Shown: positions 25,161 through 34,255 of the stretch, piece after piece
Position numbering within the stretch: the first letter of the stretch is position 1
How the letters are laid out: every line of letters begins with the position of its first letter
Assembly (NCBI RefSeq): GCF_000372465.1
Contig: NZ_AQUZ01000004.1
Span: 199,507-263,506, forward strand
Direction of reading: 5' to 3'
DNA length: 64,000 nucleotides
Source of the DNA: Kribbella catacumbae DSM 19601
GTDB lineage: Bacteria > Actinomycetota > Actinomycetes > Propionibacteriales > Kribbellaceae
Made by a program: the position numbers and the translations under genes
Notes under the pieces: generated by a model
Seen by the model: only the letters and a program-made list of their open reading frames with translations
Databases searched by the model: none
What the model was told of the DNA's origin: nothing

Positions 25161-25170
25161 CCGGTACTGC

Positions 25171-25195
25171 TCCCGCCGGGCTCAGGCCGGCGGGA
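25171..25195. terminator. Hairpin between convergent genes
   Basis: TCCCGCCGG-N7-CCGGCGGGA forms nine perfect pairs between the Phd-like repeat gene and yciI-like gene; the stop codon of the latter lies in the loop. No U-tract, so termination strength is uncertain. Confidence 0.55.
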
Positions 25196-25454
25196 ACAAC
25201 TGCTGCCACTCCTGCAGCGACGCGATCTCGTAGACGTCGGCCGCGGTGTACGGATCCTTGGCGAGGATGTCGCGAACTTCCGCCTCGTCGGCGACGTCGT
25301 AAATCAGCAAGGCGCCGGACTGATCGGTGAACGGACCGGCGGTGTGCAGCTTGCCGGCGGCGTGCAGTTCGCCCAGGTACTCCCGATGGGCCGGCCGGAC
25401 CTCCATCCGGCGGTCGTTGTCGGTGAATTTCAGCTGAAGCACGTAAAGGGCCAT
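25182..25454 (-). CDS. YciI family protein
   Basis: 90 residues with the YciI ferredoxin-like fold: ALYVLQLKFTD at the N-terminus, RPAHREYLGELHAAGKLHTAGPF with the conserved His, and AKDPYTAADVYEIASLQEW. Family members are small dimeric proteins, some with dehalogenase-like or dehydratase activity; the biological role is unclear. It is monocistronic and convergent with the Phd-like repeat gene. Confidence 0.92.
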   Translation of the reverse strand: MALYVLQLKFTDNDRRMEVRPAHREYLGELHAAGKLHTAGPFTDQSGALLIYDVADEAEVRDILAKDPYTAADVYEIASLQEWQQLFPPA

Positions 25455-25756
25455 GGCCTCAACCCTATAAGGGAAGCCACAGCCCCGCCGCGATTCGACG
25501 TTGGTGCGGGAAGGGCGTCACGAGCCGCCACAGCGGCTGGTTCAGGTCGGACCCTAAAGTCGACGGTGATCGCCCTTCCCGCTCGGTCATTTTGACTACC
25601 GGATCAGCCGGATGCAAGAGGTTGGTTAAGTCGAATTGCTGCCAACAGTTCCGGCCGGTAGCGCTCAGTGATCACGCCACCCGCCACCTCGATGAGAGCG
25701 CCGATACAGCCGTACAGTCCGTCACGACGCCGCGAAGTCAAGGGGCGCCGTGCAGG
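25455..25756. other. Intergenic region with long inverted repeat
   Basis: No gene is seen. GCGGGAAGGGCG (25506-25517) pairs perfectly with CGCCCTTCCCGC (25571-25582), and inside it AGCCGC-caca-GCGGCT (25523-25538) makes a second hairpin. On the transcript reading out of ppdK this would be a branched 3' structure about 175 nt after the stop codon. It may serve as a terminator or be an intergenic repeat. Confidence 0.5.
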
Positions 25757-28435
25757 TCAGGCCAGTGCGGCGCGGCCTGCTTCGAGGCGGGCGACCGGGA
25801 TGCGGAAAGGCGAGCAGGAGACGTAGTCGAGGCCCACTTCGTGGAAGAAGTGGATGCTGTCGGGGTCGCCGCCGTGCTCACCGCAGATGCCGAGCTTGAG
25901 GTCGGGCTTGGCGGCGCGGCCCAACTCGGCGCCGGTCCGGACCAGCGCGCCCACGCCGTCGCGGTCGATCGACTCGAACGGGGAGACCGCGAAGATGCCC
26001 TTCTCCAGATACCGCGTGAAGAAGGAGCCCTCGACGTCGTCCCGGCTGAAACCCCAGGTCGTCTGGGTCAGGTCGTTGGTCCCGAAGGAGAAGAAGTCCG
26101 CCGCCTCGGCGATCTGGTCCGCGATCACCGCGGCTCGCGGCAACTCGATCATCGTCCCGATCGGCGTCTTCCACTCCACTCCTTCGACGCCTTCGCTCGC
26201 CCGGTCCACCTCGGCCAGGACTGCGTCCACCTCGTCACGCGCCAGCTGCAGTTCCTGCACCGCGCCGACCAGCGGGATCATGATCTCCGGCCGGGGATCC
26301 TTGCCCTGGGCACGCAGTTCGGCAGCGGCCGACGCGATCGCGCGGACCTGCATCGCGAACAGCCCTGGGACGACAAGGCCGAGCCGGACGCCTCGAAGAC
26401 CCAGCATCGGGTTCTGCTCGTGCAAACGCTGAACGGCGGCCAGCAACTCCCTGTCGCGGCCCGGGTCCTCGCCACGCTCCTCCGCGACGGCCACCTTGAC
26501 GGCCAGATCCTCCATCGACGGAAGGAACTCGTGCAGCGGCGGATCGATCAGCCGGATCGTCACCGGCAGCCCGTCCATTGCCGTCAGCAACTCCAGGAAA
26601 TCCCGACGCTGCAAGGGTTCCAGCTCGGCCAGCGCCGCCTCACGCTCGCTGTCCTGATCGGCCAGGATCAGCCGCTCGACCGCTTCGCGCCGCTCCCCCA
26701 GGAACATGTGCTCGGTCCGGCAAAGTCCGATGCCCTCGGCACCGAACCGTCGCGCCCGGGCCGCGTCATCCGCGGTATCCGCATTGGTCCGTACGCCGAG
26801 CCGCCGGGTCTCGTCCGCATGCGTGATCAGCCGGTGCACGGCGGCGACCAGTTCGTCGCCGGAGTCAGCCGCGAGCGACCCTTCGAAGTACTGGACGACC
26901 GGGGACGGTACGACCGGTACCTCGCCGAGGAACACCTCGCCGGTGGTGCCGTCGATCGAGATCACGTCGCCCTCGGCGATCGTCGTACCGTTGACCTTGA
27001 TCTTGCGGGCGGAGACATCGACCTCGAGCTCCTCGGCCCCGCAGACACACGTCTTTCCCATGCCTCGGGCAACTACTGCCGCGTGCGAGGTCTTGCCGCC
27101 GCGGCTGGTCAGCACGCCCTGGGCGGCGATCATGCCGTGCAGGTCGTCGGGGTTCGTCTCACGGCGTACCAGGATGACCTTCGCACTCTGGCCGGCCGCC
27201 TCGACGGCAGCGGCCGAGGTGAAGACGACCTTGCCCGAGGCAGCACCCGGTGAGGCGCCGATCGCCTTGGTGACCAGGTCTTTCGCCGCGTCGCCGTCGA
27301 ACCGCGGGAACATCAGCTGGGCGAGTTGCGCACCCTTCACCCGGCGCAGCGCCTCGTCGGTGTCGATCACGCCCTCGTCGATCAGGCTGGTCGCGATCCG
27401 GAACGCCGCCCCCGCGGTCCGCTTGCCAACCCGCGTCTGCAGCATCCACAGCTTGCCGCGCTCGACGGTGAACTCGATGTCGCACAGGTCGCGATAGTGC
27501 CCTTCGAGTTTGGCCATGATCGCCATCAGATCGTCGTACGACGACTTGTCGATCTGCTCCAGATCGGCCAGCGGAACCGTGTTGCGGATCCCCGCGACGA
27601 CGTCCTCGCCCTGAGCATTCTGCAGGTAGTCGCCGTACACGCCGGGCTGGCCGCTGGCCGGGTCGCGGGTGAAGGCGACGCCGGTGCCGGAGTCCATCCC
27701 GAGGTTGCCGAACACCATCGAGCAGATGTTCACCGCCGTGCCGAGGTCTTTGGCGATCCGCTCCTGGCGGCGGTACAGGATCGCGCGCTCGGAGTTCCAG
27801 GAGCCGAAGACCGCCTCGATCGCGAGGTCCATCTGCTCGCGCGGGTCCTGCGGGAACTCCCGGCCGGTGTGCTGCTTGACGGCACCCTTGAAGGTCTCGA
27901 CGAGCGCCTGCAGGTCGTCGGTGTCCAGGTCCAGGTCGTTCTTGCTGCCCTTGGCCTGCTTGGCCGCCTCGATCGCGTCCTCGAAGACGTCGCCTTCCAT
28001 CCCGAGCACGGTCTTGCCGAACATCTGGATCAGCCGGCGATAGGCGTCCCAGGCGAACCGCGGATTGCCGGAGTGGTGCGCGAGACCATTCACCGAGTCG
28101 TCGTTCAGGCCGACGTTGAGCACCGTCTCCATCATCCCGGGCATCGACGCGGCGGCACCGGAACGGACCGAGACGAGCAGCGGGTCGTCGGCCTGGCCGA
28201 GCTTCTTGCCCATCTTCTGCTGCAACGCGTCGACGTGGTGGTCGATCTCGTCGGCGAGTTCAGGGGGCACGGAGCCGGTCGCGAGGAAGACCTTGCAGGC
28301 CTCGGTGGAGATGGTGAAGCCGGGCGGTACCGGCAGGCCGAGATTGGTCATCTCGGCGAGGTTCGCCCCCTTGCCACCGAGAAGTTCCCGCATGCTCTTG
28401 TTGCCTTCGGTGAAGTCGTAGACGAGTTTCGGCAC
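25757..28435 (-). CDS. ppdK: Pyruvate, phosphate dikinase
   Basis: 892 residues, standard length. The enzyme interconverts pyruvate, ATP and phosphate with phosphoenolpyruvate, AMP and pyrophosphate. N-terminal ATP-grasp domain (GGKGANLAEMTNLGLPVPPG, LVSVRSGAAASMPGMMETVL), central phosphohistidine domain with His451 in LTSRGGKTSHAAVVARG, and C-terminal TIM barrel with GICGEHGGDPDSI and the catalytic Cys in LDYVSCSPFRIP are all intact. Start GTG 28435 follows AGGGAG. It supports gluconeogenic or anaplerotic flux. Confidence 0.97.
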   Translation of the reverse strand: MPKLVYDFTEGNKSMRELLGGKGANLAEMTNLGLPVPPGFTISTEACKVFLATGSVPPELADEIDHHVDALQQKMGKKLGQADDPLLVSVRSGAAASMPGMMETVLNVGLNDDSVNGLAHHSGNPRFAWDAYRRLIQMFGKTVLGMEGDVFEDAIEAAKQAKGSKNDLDLDTDDLQALVETFKGAVKQHTGREFPQDPREQMDLAIEAVFGSWNSERAILYRRQERIAKDLGTAVNICSMVFGNLGMDSGTGVAFTRDPASGQPGVYGDYLQNAQGEDVVAGIRNTVPLADLEQIDKSSYDDLMAIMAKLEGHYRDLCDIEFTVERGKLWMLQTRVGKRTAGAAFRIATSLIDEGVIDTDEALRRVKGAQLAQLMFPRFDGDAAKDLVTKAIGASPGAASGKVVFTSAAAVEAAGQSAKVILVRRETNPDDLHGMIAAQGVLTSRGGKTSHAAVVARGMGKTCVCGAEELEVDVSARKIKVNGTTIAEGDVISIDGTTGEVFLGEVPVVPSPVVQYFEGSLAADSGDELVAAVHRLITHADETRRLGVRTNADTADDAARARRFGAEGIGLCRTEHMFLGERREAVERLILADQDSEREAALAELEPLQRRDFLELLTAMDGLPVTIRLIDPPLHEFLPSMEDLAVKVAVAEERGEDPGRDRELLAAVQRLHEQNPMLGLRGVRLGLVVPGLFAMQVRAIASAAAELRAQGKDPRPEIMIPLVGAVQELQLARDEVDAVLAEVDRASEGVEGVEWKTPIGTMIELPRAAVIADQIAEAADFFSFGTNDLTQTTWGFSRDDVEGSFFTRYLEKGIFAVSPFESIDRDGVGALVRTGAELGRAAKPDLKLGICGEHGGDPDSIHFFHEVGLDYVSCSPFRIPVARLEAGRAALA

Positions 28436-28782
28436 GGTGACTCCCTGAGGTTTGGGCCCGAGGTGTTGACGGCGACTGGTCGCGGCTTGGTGACCGCTGG
28501 CCCGACGACTCCGATGGCGAGGGCGTCTTTTCAGGGTAAGGCAGAAAAACAGTCCAGTTGAACACTGGTCTCACGCTGTGAGGGTGACGCTGCCCACATG
28601 TCATCGACCGGAAAACCCTTACCCCATTGACAACGCAGGACAAATCCCCATTTCACCGACGGATGGTGGGCAAGCCCACCACTGATGGGCTTGAACACCA
28701 AACGGAGGCCGTGAACAAGGTCTGCAGTGTTCACGGCCGCTGTTTGGTGTGCAAGCCCACTTCTGGTGGGTTCGCCCCCACT
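28436..28782. other. Intergenic region upstream of ppdK
   Basis: The ppdK side holds the likely promoter region but no clear consensus boxes; ccagt-tgaac-actgg (28553-28567) is a small dyad that might be a regulatory site. The rest is occupied by the palindromic repeat described at 28665-28772. No gene is supported. Confidence 0.5.
28665..28772. repeat. Palindromic intergenic repeat, family 1, copy A
   Basis: Two arms of about 46 bp are near reverse complements around a ten-base centre: the core acaccaaac...ggccgtgaaca pairs with tgttcacggcc...gtttggtgt, and the outer parts contain smaller hairpins such as aagccca-N7-tgggctt. Copy B lies at 50810-50911 and aligns with copy A in inverted orientation. 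It lies between ppdK and the VWA gene, just past the latter's stop codon. Confidence 0.85.
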
Positions 28783-30747
28783 TCAGAGGCGGCGACGGGT
28801 CCTCAGGTAGTCGCCGACGACGGCCGCGCCGAGGCCGTCTGCGTCGGGGGCCAGCACCCGGCCGCCACTGCGGCGAGCGAGGAGGTCGACGAACGCGTTC
28901 AACCGTGGATCGTCGCCCAGGCGGAACACGGTGAGGGATGCGCCCAGCTTGGCGAGGCGGTCCACCTCCGCGACCGTCTTGCGCAGCGTCGCCGGTCGAG
29001 GCGGGTAGTCGAACTCGGCGGTGCCATCCGGTTCCAGGTGAGCAGTCGGCTCCCCGTCCGTGACCATCAGGACCACCGGCTGGGCGTCTGGATGACGTCG
29101 CAAATGCCGGCCGGCCAGCAGCAGCGCGTGGTGCGCATTGGTGCCCTGTTCCCAGGTGCCTTCCATTCCGATCAGCTGCGGCAGCTCCACCACACCGGCG
29201 TACCGGCCGAAGGTGATCAGCTGGAGTGCGTCGTTGCGGTACCGGGTCGAGATCAGCTGGTGCAAGGCGAGCGCCGTCCGCTTCATCGGCAGCCAGCGGC
29301 CTTCCTGCACCATCGACCAGGACGTGTCGACGAGCAACGCGACGGCGGCTCGCGCCCGATGCTCGGTCTCGGCGATCTCGACATCCGACACATCCAGCCG
29401 CACCGAGCCATCACGCCCGGCCCCAGCAGTCCGCAGTACTGCGTTGCGCACCGTCCGCGGCACATCCCATGGCTGGGTGTCACCGAACTGCCAGGCTCGC
29501 GTCGACCCGCTCAGCTCGCCGGCCGCTCCCGCCGAGGCGGCGTCACGTTCGCCGGACTGACCGCGCGCTGTTCGCAGTACGTCGGAGAGCGCTGTCTGGC
29601 CGAGCTGCCGCAGCGCCTTCGGAGACAGCTGCAACGTGCCATCGGGCGCGCGCTCGAGCAGCCCCTGGTTGCGCAGCTCTCGCTCCAGCTCGGACAGCCG
29701 GCGTGCATCGACCGTCGCCTCGTCACCGAGCTGCTGGGTCAGCGCATCCAGATCGATGTCCTCCAGCCGCGCCCCCGGATACGACTGGGCCAACTGCTCG
29801 GCCAGCGCATCCAGCTCGGCGAGATCGGACATCGCCCGGGCACCCTCGGCCAGCCCGAGCGGATCATCGCCACTCATCCGCTCGGACCCGGACCAGTCCT
29901 CGCCGGGCCTGAGCGCCTGCAGCTGAGCGTCGAGATTCGCCAGCTGCTGGGACAGCTGAGGATTGCCGAACGCCTGCTGCGAGAGCTGAGCCAGTTCGGC
30001 CCGCTGCTCCGGCGTCATCGAGTTGAGCATCCGCTGCGCGGCCGCCGCGCGACCAGCCAGTACGTCGATCAGCTCGTCGACCGTGCGCGGGTTCTCCGGG
30101 AAGAACTCGCCGTGTTTGGCCATGAACTCGCTGAAGAGCTGATCGATCTGCGGATGCCCCTGTGCATGAGCCGCCAGCAGCGCATTGAGATCGGACAGCA
30201 TCTCGTTGATCCGCTCGACGTCCTCCGGCGTCGTGTTCTGCAGCGCCTCCTTCATTCCCTCGAAGCGCGACCCGAGCAGTTCCCGGCCGAGCAGCTCGCG
30301 GATCTCCTCGTACTTCTGCCTGGCCTCACTCGACTGCCAGTCATAGTTGGCCAGCTCCCGTACTGCGGCCGCGGTACCGACCGGCAACGCGTCGAGCTGT
30401 GCTTCGCGGAAGCGGGCATCGTCGGAGGGGTTCGGGAACAGGTCACGCCGCTCGGCCTCGAGCGCTTCGTCCAGCAACCGCTGCACGTCGCGCAAAGTAC
30501 CGTCCAGGTTGTGCCGCCGCTGGATCTCGCGACGCCGCTCCCACAACCTGCGAGTCAGATCATCGAGCCCTTGGGTGTTGCGCGTGCCGCGCCGGAGCAA
30601 CTCCTCCAGCGCGGACCTCGGTGACGAGCCGGCCATCACGTCCCGGCCGAGCTCGTCCAGCGCGTCCCGCAGATCCACCGGCGGGGCGAGCGGGTCCGGA
30701 CCCTCATGCCAGGGTCCGTACGACCAGCCTTCCGGTATGACGGACAT
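28783..30747 (-). CDS. VWA-domain protein, partner of a MoxR-type ATPase
   Basis: 654 residues. The first 430 are helical with few known features (RRREIQRRHNLDGTLRDVQR, long Gln/Leu-rich stretches). The C-terminal von Willebrand A domain contains a MIDAS motif VDTSWSM, later threonine and TDGEPTAHL, so it can bind a divalent cation. It follows the AAA+ gene with a one-base gap. By analogy with CoxE/NorD and magnesium chelatase D/I pairs, the two act together to remodel or insert cofactors in a target protein; the target is not evident. Confidence 0.88.
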   Translation of the reverse strand: MSVIPEGWSYGPWHEGPDPLAPPVDLRDALDELGRDVMAGSSPRSALEELLRRGTRNTQGLDDLTRRLWERRREIQRRHNLDGTLRDVQRLLDEALEAERRDLFPNPSDDARFREAQLDALPVGTAAAVRELANYDWQSSEARQKYEEIRELLGRELLGSRFEGMKEALQNTTPEDVERINEMLSDLNALLAAHAQGHPQIDQLFSEFMAKHGEFFPENPRTVDELIDVLAGRAAAAQRMLNSMTPEQRAELAQLSQQAFGNPQLSQQLANLDAQLQALRPGEDWSGSERMSGDDPLGLAEGARAMSDLAELDALAEQLAQSYPGARLEDIDLDALTQQLGDEATVDARRLSELERELRNQGLLERAPDGTLQLSPKALRQLGQTALSDVLRTARGQSGERDAASAGAAGELSGSTRAWQFGDTQPWDVPRTVRNAVLRTAGAGRDGSVRLDVSDVEIAETEHRARAAVALLVDTSWSMVQEGRWLPMKRTALALHQLISTRYRNDALQLITFGRYAGVVELPQLIGMEGTWEQGTNAHHALLLAGRHLRRHPDAQPVVLMVTDGEPTAHLEPDGTAEFDYPPRPATLRKTVAEVDRLAKLGASLTVFRLGDDPRLNAFVDLLARRSGGRVLAPDADGLGAAVVGDYLRTRRRL

Positions 30748-30748
30748 G

Positions 30749-32146
30749 TCAGATCCCGTAGACGGTTGTGTCGTCGTCGGCGTCTTTGGCTAGTCGTTTG
30801 GACAGGTAGAGGGCTTCCAGTGCGAGCTCGATCGCGGCGGCGATTCGGCCGGGTGAGTCGTCGGCTTCGACACCTGCTCTTGCCGCCACATCGTGCAGCA
30901 CGGGCAACTCGGGAAGGGCCGCCAGTACGTCGCGTCCCGGGATCCTTTCGCCCGTGGTCACAAGGTGGCCTTGGGCAACGGCATCCGCCAGCGGGGTGAG
31001 GTCGAGTCCGGCGAACCGCTCGCGGGCAGTGTCGGCGATGGACCTGCGCAGAAGGTATTCGAGCAGCTCGGTCTCGCGCCCTTCCTCACCCGGCTCGAAC
31101 TCGAGCTTGCCCCGCAGTACGGCGGGAACTGCCTCGAGATCGACCGGCCTTGCCACGGCCGGCTCCTCGCCGGTGATCGCCGACCTGCGCAGCGCCGCGG
31201 CGGCGACTGTCTCGGCGGCGGCGACCGCGAAGCGCGCGGAGACACCCGAGCGCTGGTCGATCGCCGTCGACTCGCGCAGGTGCCGCACGAAGCGCGCGAG
31301 GATCTCCAGCAGCGGCTCCCCCACCTCGGCGGTGAGGTGGCTCTCCTGCCGGACGACGTCCACCTCGGCGTCGATGTCGAGCGGGTAGTGCGTCCGTACC
31401 TCCGCGCCGAAGCGGTCCTTCAGCGGGGTGATGATCCGTCCGCGGTTGGTGTAGTCCTCGGGGTTGGCCGTTGCCACCAGCAACACGTCGAGCGGCAGCC
31501 GGAGCGTGTACCCGCGAACCTGGATGTCGCGCTCCTCCATCACGTTCAGCAACGCGACCTGGATCCGCTCGGCCAGGTCGGGCAACTCGTTGATGGCGAC
31601 GATGCCGCGGTGCGCACGCGGTACGAGACCGAAGTGGATCGTCTCGGGATCGCCGAGACTGCGGCCCTCGGCGACCTTGACCGGGTCGACGTCGCCGATC
31701 AGGTCACCCACCGAGGTGTCGGGCGTCGCGAGCTTTTCGGCGTACCGGAGGCTGCGGTGCAGCCAAGCGACCGGCAGGTCGTCGCCGAGCTCGGCGGCGC
31801 GTCGTTTGGACGCGGGAGTGATCGGGTCGAGTGGGTGCTCGGGCAGTTCGGCGCCCTCGATCACGGGGGTCCACTCATCGAGGAGACCGACGAGAGTGCG
31901 GAGCAGGCGGGTCTTGCCCTGGCCGCGCTCGCCGAGCAGGACGACGTCGTGGCCGGCCAGCAGGGCGCGTTCGAGCTGGGGAATCACCGTGCGGGAGAAC
32001 CCGACGATGCCGGGCCACGGGTCACGACCGGTGCGCAACTCTGTCAGCAGGTTGTCGCGAATCTCGGCCTTGATGGAGCGGGGAACGAATCCGGCAGCAC
32101 GAAGCTCGCCGGCCTTACGAGGGAGATCATTGGGTGCACTAGTCAC
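30749..32146 (-). CDS. MoxR/ChlI-type AAA+ ATPase
   Basis: 465 residues from GTG 32146 (a longer open frame adds 16 unconvincing residues). Walker A is LLGERGQGKTRLLRTL, Walker B region is GIVAINELPDLAERIQVALL, with sensor 1 in LLVATANPEDYTNRGR. The helix insert between them and the C-terminal helical lid match the magnesium-chelatase subunit I group. It precedes the VWA gene and is surely its partner. No Shine-Dalgarno is obvious. Confidence 0.9.
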   Translation of the reverse strand: MTSAPNDLPRKAGELRAAGFVPRSIKAEIRDNLLTELRTGRDPWPGIVGFSRTVIPQLERALLAGHDVVLLGERGQGKTRLLRTLVGLLDEWTPVIEGAELPEHPLDPITPASKRRAAELGDDLPVAWLHRSLRYAEKLATPDTSVGDLIGDVDPVKVAEGRSLGDPETIHFGLVPRAHRGIVAINELPDLAERIQVALLNVMEERDIQVRGYTLRLPLDVLLVATANPEDYTNRGRIITPLKDRFGAEVRTHYPLDIDAEVDVVRQESHLTAEVGEPLLEILARFVRHLRESTAIDQRSGVSARFAVAAAETVAAAALRRSAITGEEPAVARPVDLEAVPAVLRGKLEFEPGEEGRETELLEYLLRRSIADTARERFAGLDLTPLADAVAQGHLVTTGERIPGRDVLAALPELPVLHDVAARAGVEADDSPGRIAAAIELALEALYLSKRLAKDADDDTTVYGI

Positions 32147-32206
32147 CCTGACGACGTTAGCTCGCAACTCCAGCCGACGCCCGCCATATCTCAACCAGTG
32201 CTGCTC

Positions 32207-33478
32207 TCAACCGGTTCTGCGCGGAGTCACCCGGCCGGAGGTGAACAGATACGTCGGAGTGAAGGTCAGTGGCACCCACGGCTGGCCGGGTGCGCTGCGA
32301 GTGACGAAGTGGTTGCCGTCGGCTGGCGCGGTCAGATGCAGCTCGTACTCGACGATCGGCTCCTCGGCGAAGGCAAGTCGGTCGCCGGTGGCTCGATAGA
32401 TCATTAGCAGCCGGCCGTCGCGGCGAAGTACCTCCATTTCGACCCCGGCACGCTCAAAGACGCCGAGGTGCTCGTCTCCCCCGGCTGCTCCGGCCACGGG
32501 TTCGGGCGGTGGCGGGGCAGCGACACCCACCGAGTGCGTGAACACCTCGGAGACGAGCTGATCGAAAAGGGCGGGCGCGTTGGCCGAGTTCGTCAGCAAG
32601 CAGACGGCCAGGCGAGCCTCAGGGTCGATGCGGAGGAAGGCGAGCTGTGACACCGTCTGGCCGTCGTGGCCGAAGAGTTTGCGACCTGACCAGTCATAGA
32701 GTCGCCACGCCAACCCGATCGCCTCGAACCCGTCCCCAGGAAACGGCGCCTGCGGTTGGCGCATCTCGGCGTACTGATCCAGGTGCAGTTGGGCGAAGCG
32801 CAACAGGTCGCCGGCGCTTGCACTGATCAAACCGGCCGGCCCGATGCTGCGGGGCAGGTTCCAGGTCTTCACCGGTACGCCGTCGGCGGTGTGGCCGAGA
32901 GCGTTGCGGTGCAGGATCGCCTGCTCGGGCAGGGTCATGGTCTGCTGGAGGCCGAGCGGTTCGATCAGTCGAGCTTGGAGCGTGGCGTCCCAGGTTCGCT
33001 TGTCGAGGACCTCGATGATTCGGCCGAGCAGGACGAATCCGGCGTTGCAGTACGAGTACGCCGTACCGGGCTCGAACAGTTGCTCCACCTCGCCCAGCAG
33101 GGCGACATAGCGTTCGACGCAGTCGTCGCCGCGGCCGGTGTCGGTGAAGAGATCGCCGTCGATACCGCTCTGGTGGGTGAGCAGGTGCCGGACCGTGATC
33201 CGCGCGTCGACCGGCGCTTCGGGCAACAGCTCGACGACGGCGTCGTCGTACGACAATTTGCCGTCAGCAACCAACTGCGCGACGAGGGTCGCCGTCCAGA
33301 TCTTGCTGATCGAGCCGACTTGGAAGACCGAGTCGGCTGTCACCTCGAGGCCGGTGTTGCGATTCAATACGCCGTACGGCGCGATGGTCTGCTCACCGTC
33401 GGCCCAGATCCCGAGTACCGCGCCGGGCACTCCGCTTTCGGTTGCGAGCTGGGCGAGCCGGGTTGTCCAGTCAGGCAT
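32207..33478 (-). CDS. Beta-lactamase-fold serine hydrolase (class C/DD-peptidase family)
   Basis: 423 residues without a signal peptide, so cytoplasmic. The active-site SISK is at residues 56-59 (Ser56, Lys59) and YCN at 143-145; a late FGHDGQT gives the third motif with His in place of the usual KTG. The C-terminal 100 residues form a separate lipocalin-like beta domain (LGVFERAGVEMEVLRRDGRL). Members act as esterases, D-amino-acid peptidases or amidases; substrate is unknown. Confidence 0.9.
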   Translation of the reverse strand: MPDWTTRLAQLATESGVPGAVLGIWADGEQTIAPYGVLNRNTGLEVTADSVFQVGSISKIWTATLVAQLVADGKLSYDDAVVELLPEAPVDARITVRHLLTHQSGIDGDLFTDTGRGDDCVERYVALLGEVEQLFEPGTAYSYCNAGFVLLGRIIEVLDKRTWDATLQARLIEPLGLQQTMTLPEQAILHRNALGHTADGVPVKTWNLPRSIGPAGLISASAGDLLRFAQLHLDQYAEMRQPQAPFPGDGFEAIGLAWRLYDWSGRKLFGHDGQTVSQLAFLRIDPEARLAVCLLTNSANAPALFDQLVSEVFTHSVGVAAPPPPEPVAGAAGGDEHLGVFERAGVEMEVLRRDGRLLMIYRATGDRLAFAEEPIVEYELHLTAPADGNHFVTRSAPGQPWVPLTFTPTYLFTSGRVTPRRTG

Positions 33479-33487
33479 GCGGCAAAC

Positions 33488-34219
33488 CTACTTGGCTTGC
33501 GTCACCTCCTCGATTGCGGCCCGGACCGCCTCGGCGGCGGCCGCTTCGTCCAGTCCGAGCTCACGCAAGACCTCGGTGGCGAGGCTGGCCGAGTCGCGGT
33601 AGAAGGCAAGCAGCAGGTGCTCGGTGCCGACGTAGTTGTGGCCGAGGACGAGCGCTTCGGCGACCGCGCCCTGGAGGACATGCGCGGCCTTACGCGTGTA
33701 CGGCGGGTTCTCGGCCGACAGCGCGGCTTCGACATCCTTCGGCGCACCGGCCGCCTTGGCCGGACTTCTTGGGGCGACGGCCTTGGCGACTGCCTCTTCG
33801 GTGATGCCGTGTGCGACGAGGATGCGGGTCACGATCGACTCGGGCTGCGTGAAAAGGGCGAGCAGCAGGTGTTCGGTGCCGATGAACGGATGGTTCATCC
33901 CACGGGCGACCTCTTTCGCTCCGTCCAGCACGGCCTTTGTGCGCGGGGTGTATCGCTCGAGGACGGCCGCGGCGGTCCAGGAGTCGGCGAAGCGCTTGTG
34001 GGCAGCCTGCTTGCTCACGCCGAGCACCGCGCTGATCTCGACCCACGACTTGCCGGCCCCACGAGCCCGGTCGACGAAGTAGCCGAGGGCGGCGTCACTG
34101 GTGCTGGTCAGTTCATTGATGGTGCTCGCGGCCGTGCCGAGCTGGTCGAGGACCTCGTTGCTGCCGGCGTCCTCGCGGATCGTGTCGATGAGCTGCTGAA
34201 GGTCGGGTCCAGGGGTCAT
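33488..34219 (-). CDS. HTH and Clp-N double-domain protein
   Basis: 243 residues from ATG 34219. Residues about 20-80 contain an HTH-like segment (GAGKSWVEISAVLGVSKQAAHKRF). The rest holds two Clp N-terminal repeats (RYTPRTKAVLDGAKEVARGM, HPFIGTEHLLLALF; then YTRKAAHVLQGAVAEALVLG, YVGTEHLLLAFYRD), the part by which ClpC/ClpA recognises substrates or adaptors. No ATPase is present. Two identical-architecture palindromes lie in its promoter, so it is likely an autoregulator that senses Clp-type signals or hands a substrate to ClpC. Confidence 0.88.
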   Translation of the reverse strand: MTPGPDLQQLIDTIREDAGSNEVLDQLGTAASTINELTSTSDAALGYFVDRARGAGKSWVEISAVLGVSKQAAHKRFADSWTAAAVLERYTPRTKAVLDGAKEVARGMNHPFIGTEHLLLALFTQPESIVTRILVAHGITEEAVAKAVAPRSPAKAAGAPKDVEAALSAENPPYTRKAAHVLQGAVAEALVLGHNYVGTEHLLLAFYRDSASLATEVLRELGLDEAAAAEAVRAAIEEVTQAK

Positions 34220-34221
34220 AT

Positions 34222-34240
34222 CGTCAACTGTAGGTTGACG
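34222..34240. promoter_or_regulatory. Operator 1 of the Clp-N/HTH gene
   Basis: CGTCAACTGTAGGTTGACG is CGTCAAC-N5-GTTGACG, a perfect seven-base dyad. It covers the -10 element and ends three bases before the ATG. Confidence 0.75.
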
Positions 34241-34255
34241 ATGGTCGCTCGTCAA
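34227..34255 (-). promoter_or_regulatory. Promoter of the Clp-N/HTH gene, probably leaderless
   Basis: TTGACG (34255-34250) and TACAGT (34232-34227) are 17 bp apart on the minus strand. The start point predicted seven bases after the -10 box coincides with the A of the ATG at 34219, and no Shine-Dalgarno exists, so the mRNA is probably leaderless. Confidence 0.65.

Noticed and set aside
24538..25209. Arg-rich minus-strand frame opposite the Phd-like repeat gene
   Set aside because: Composition is almost only Arg, Ala, Pro and Ser; it is a shadow of the acidic plus-strand gene.
28531..28734. Small minus-strand frame with a VHG and RLVFKP peptide, also seen near 50850
   Set aside because: The similarity between the two places comes from the shared palindromic DNA repeat; there is no Shine-Dalgarno and the frames differ downstream.
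26865..29000. Several plus-strand frames opposite ppdK and the VWA gene
   Set aside because: They are antisense shadows of proteins with clear motifs and show no domain of their own.
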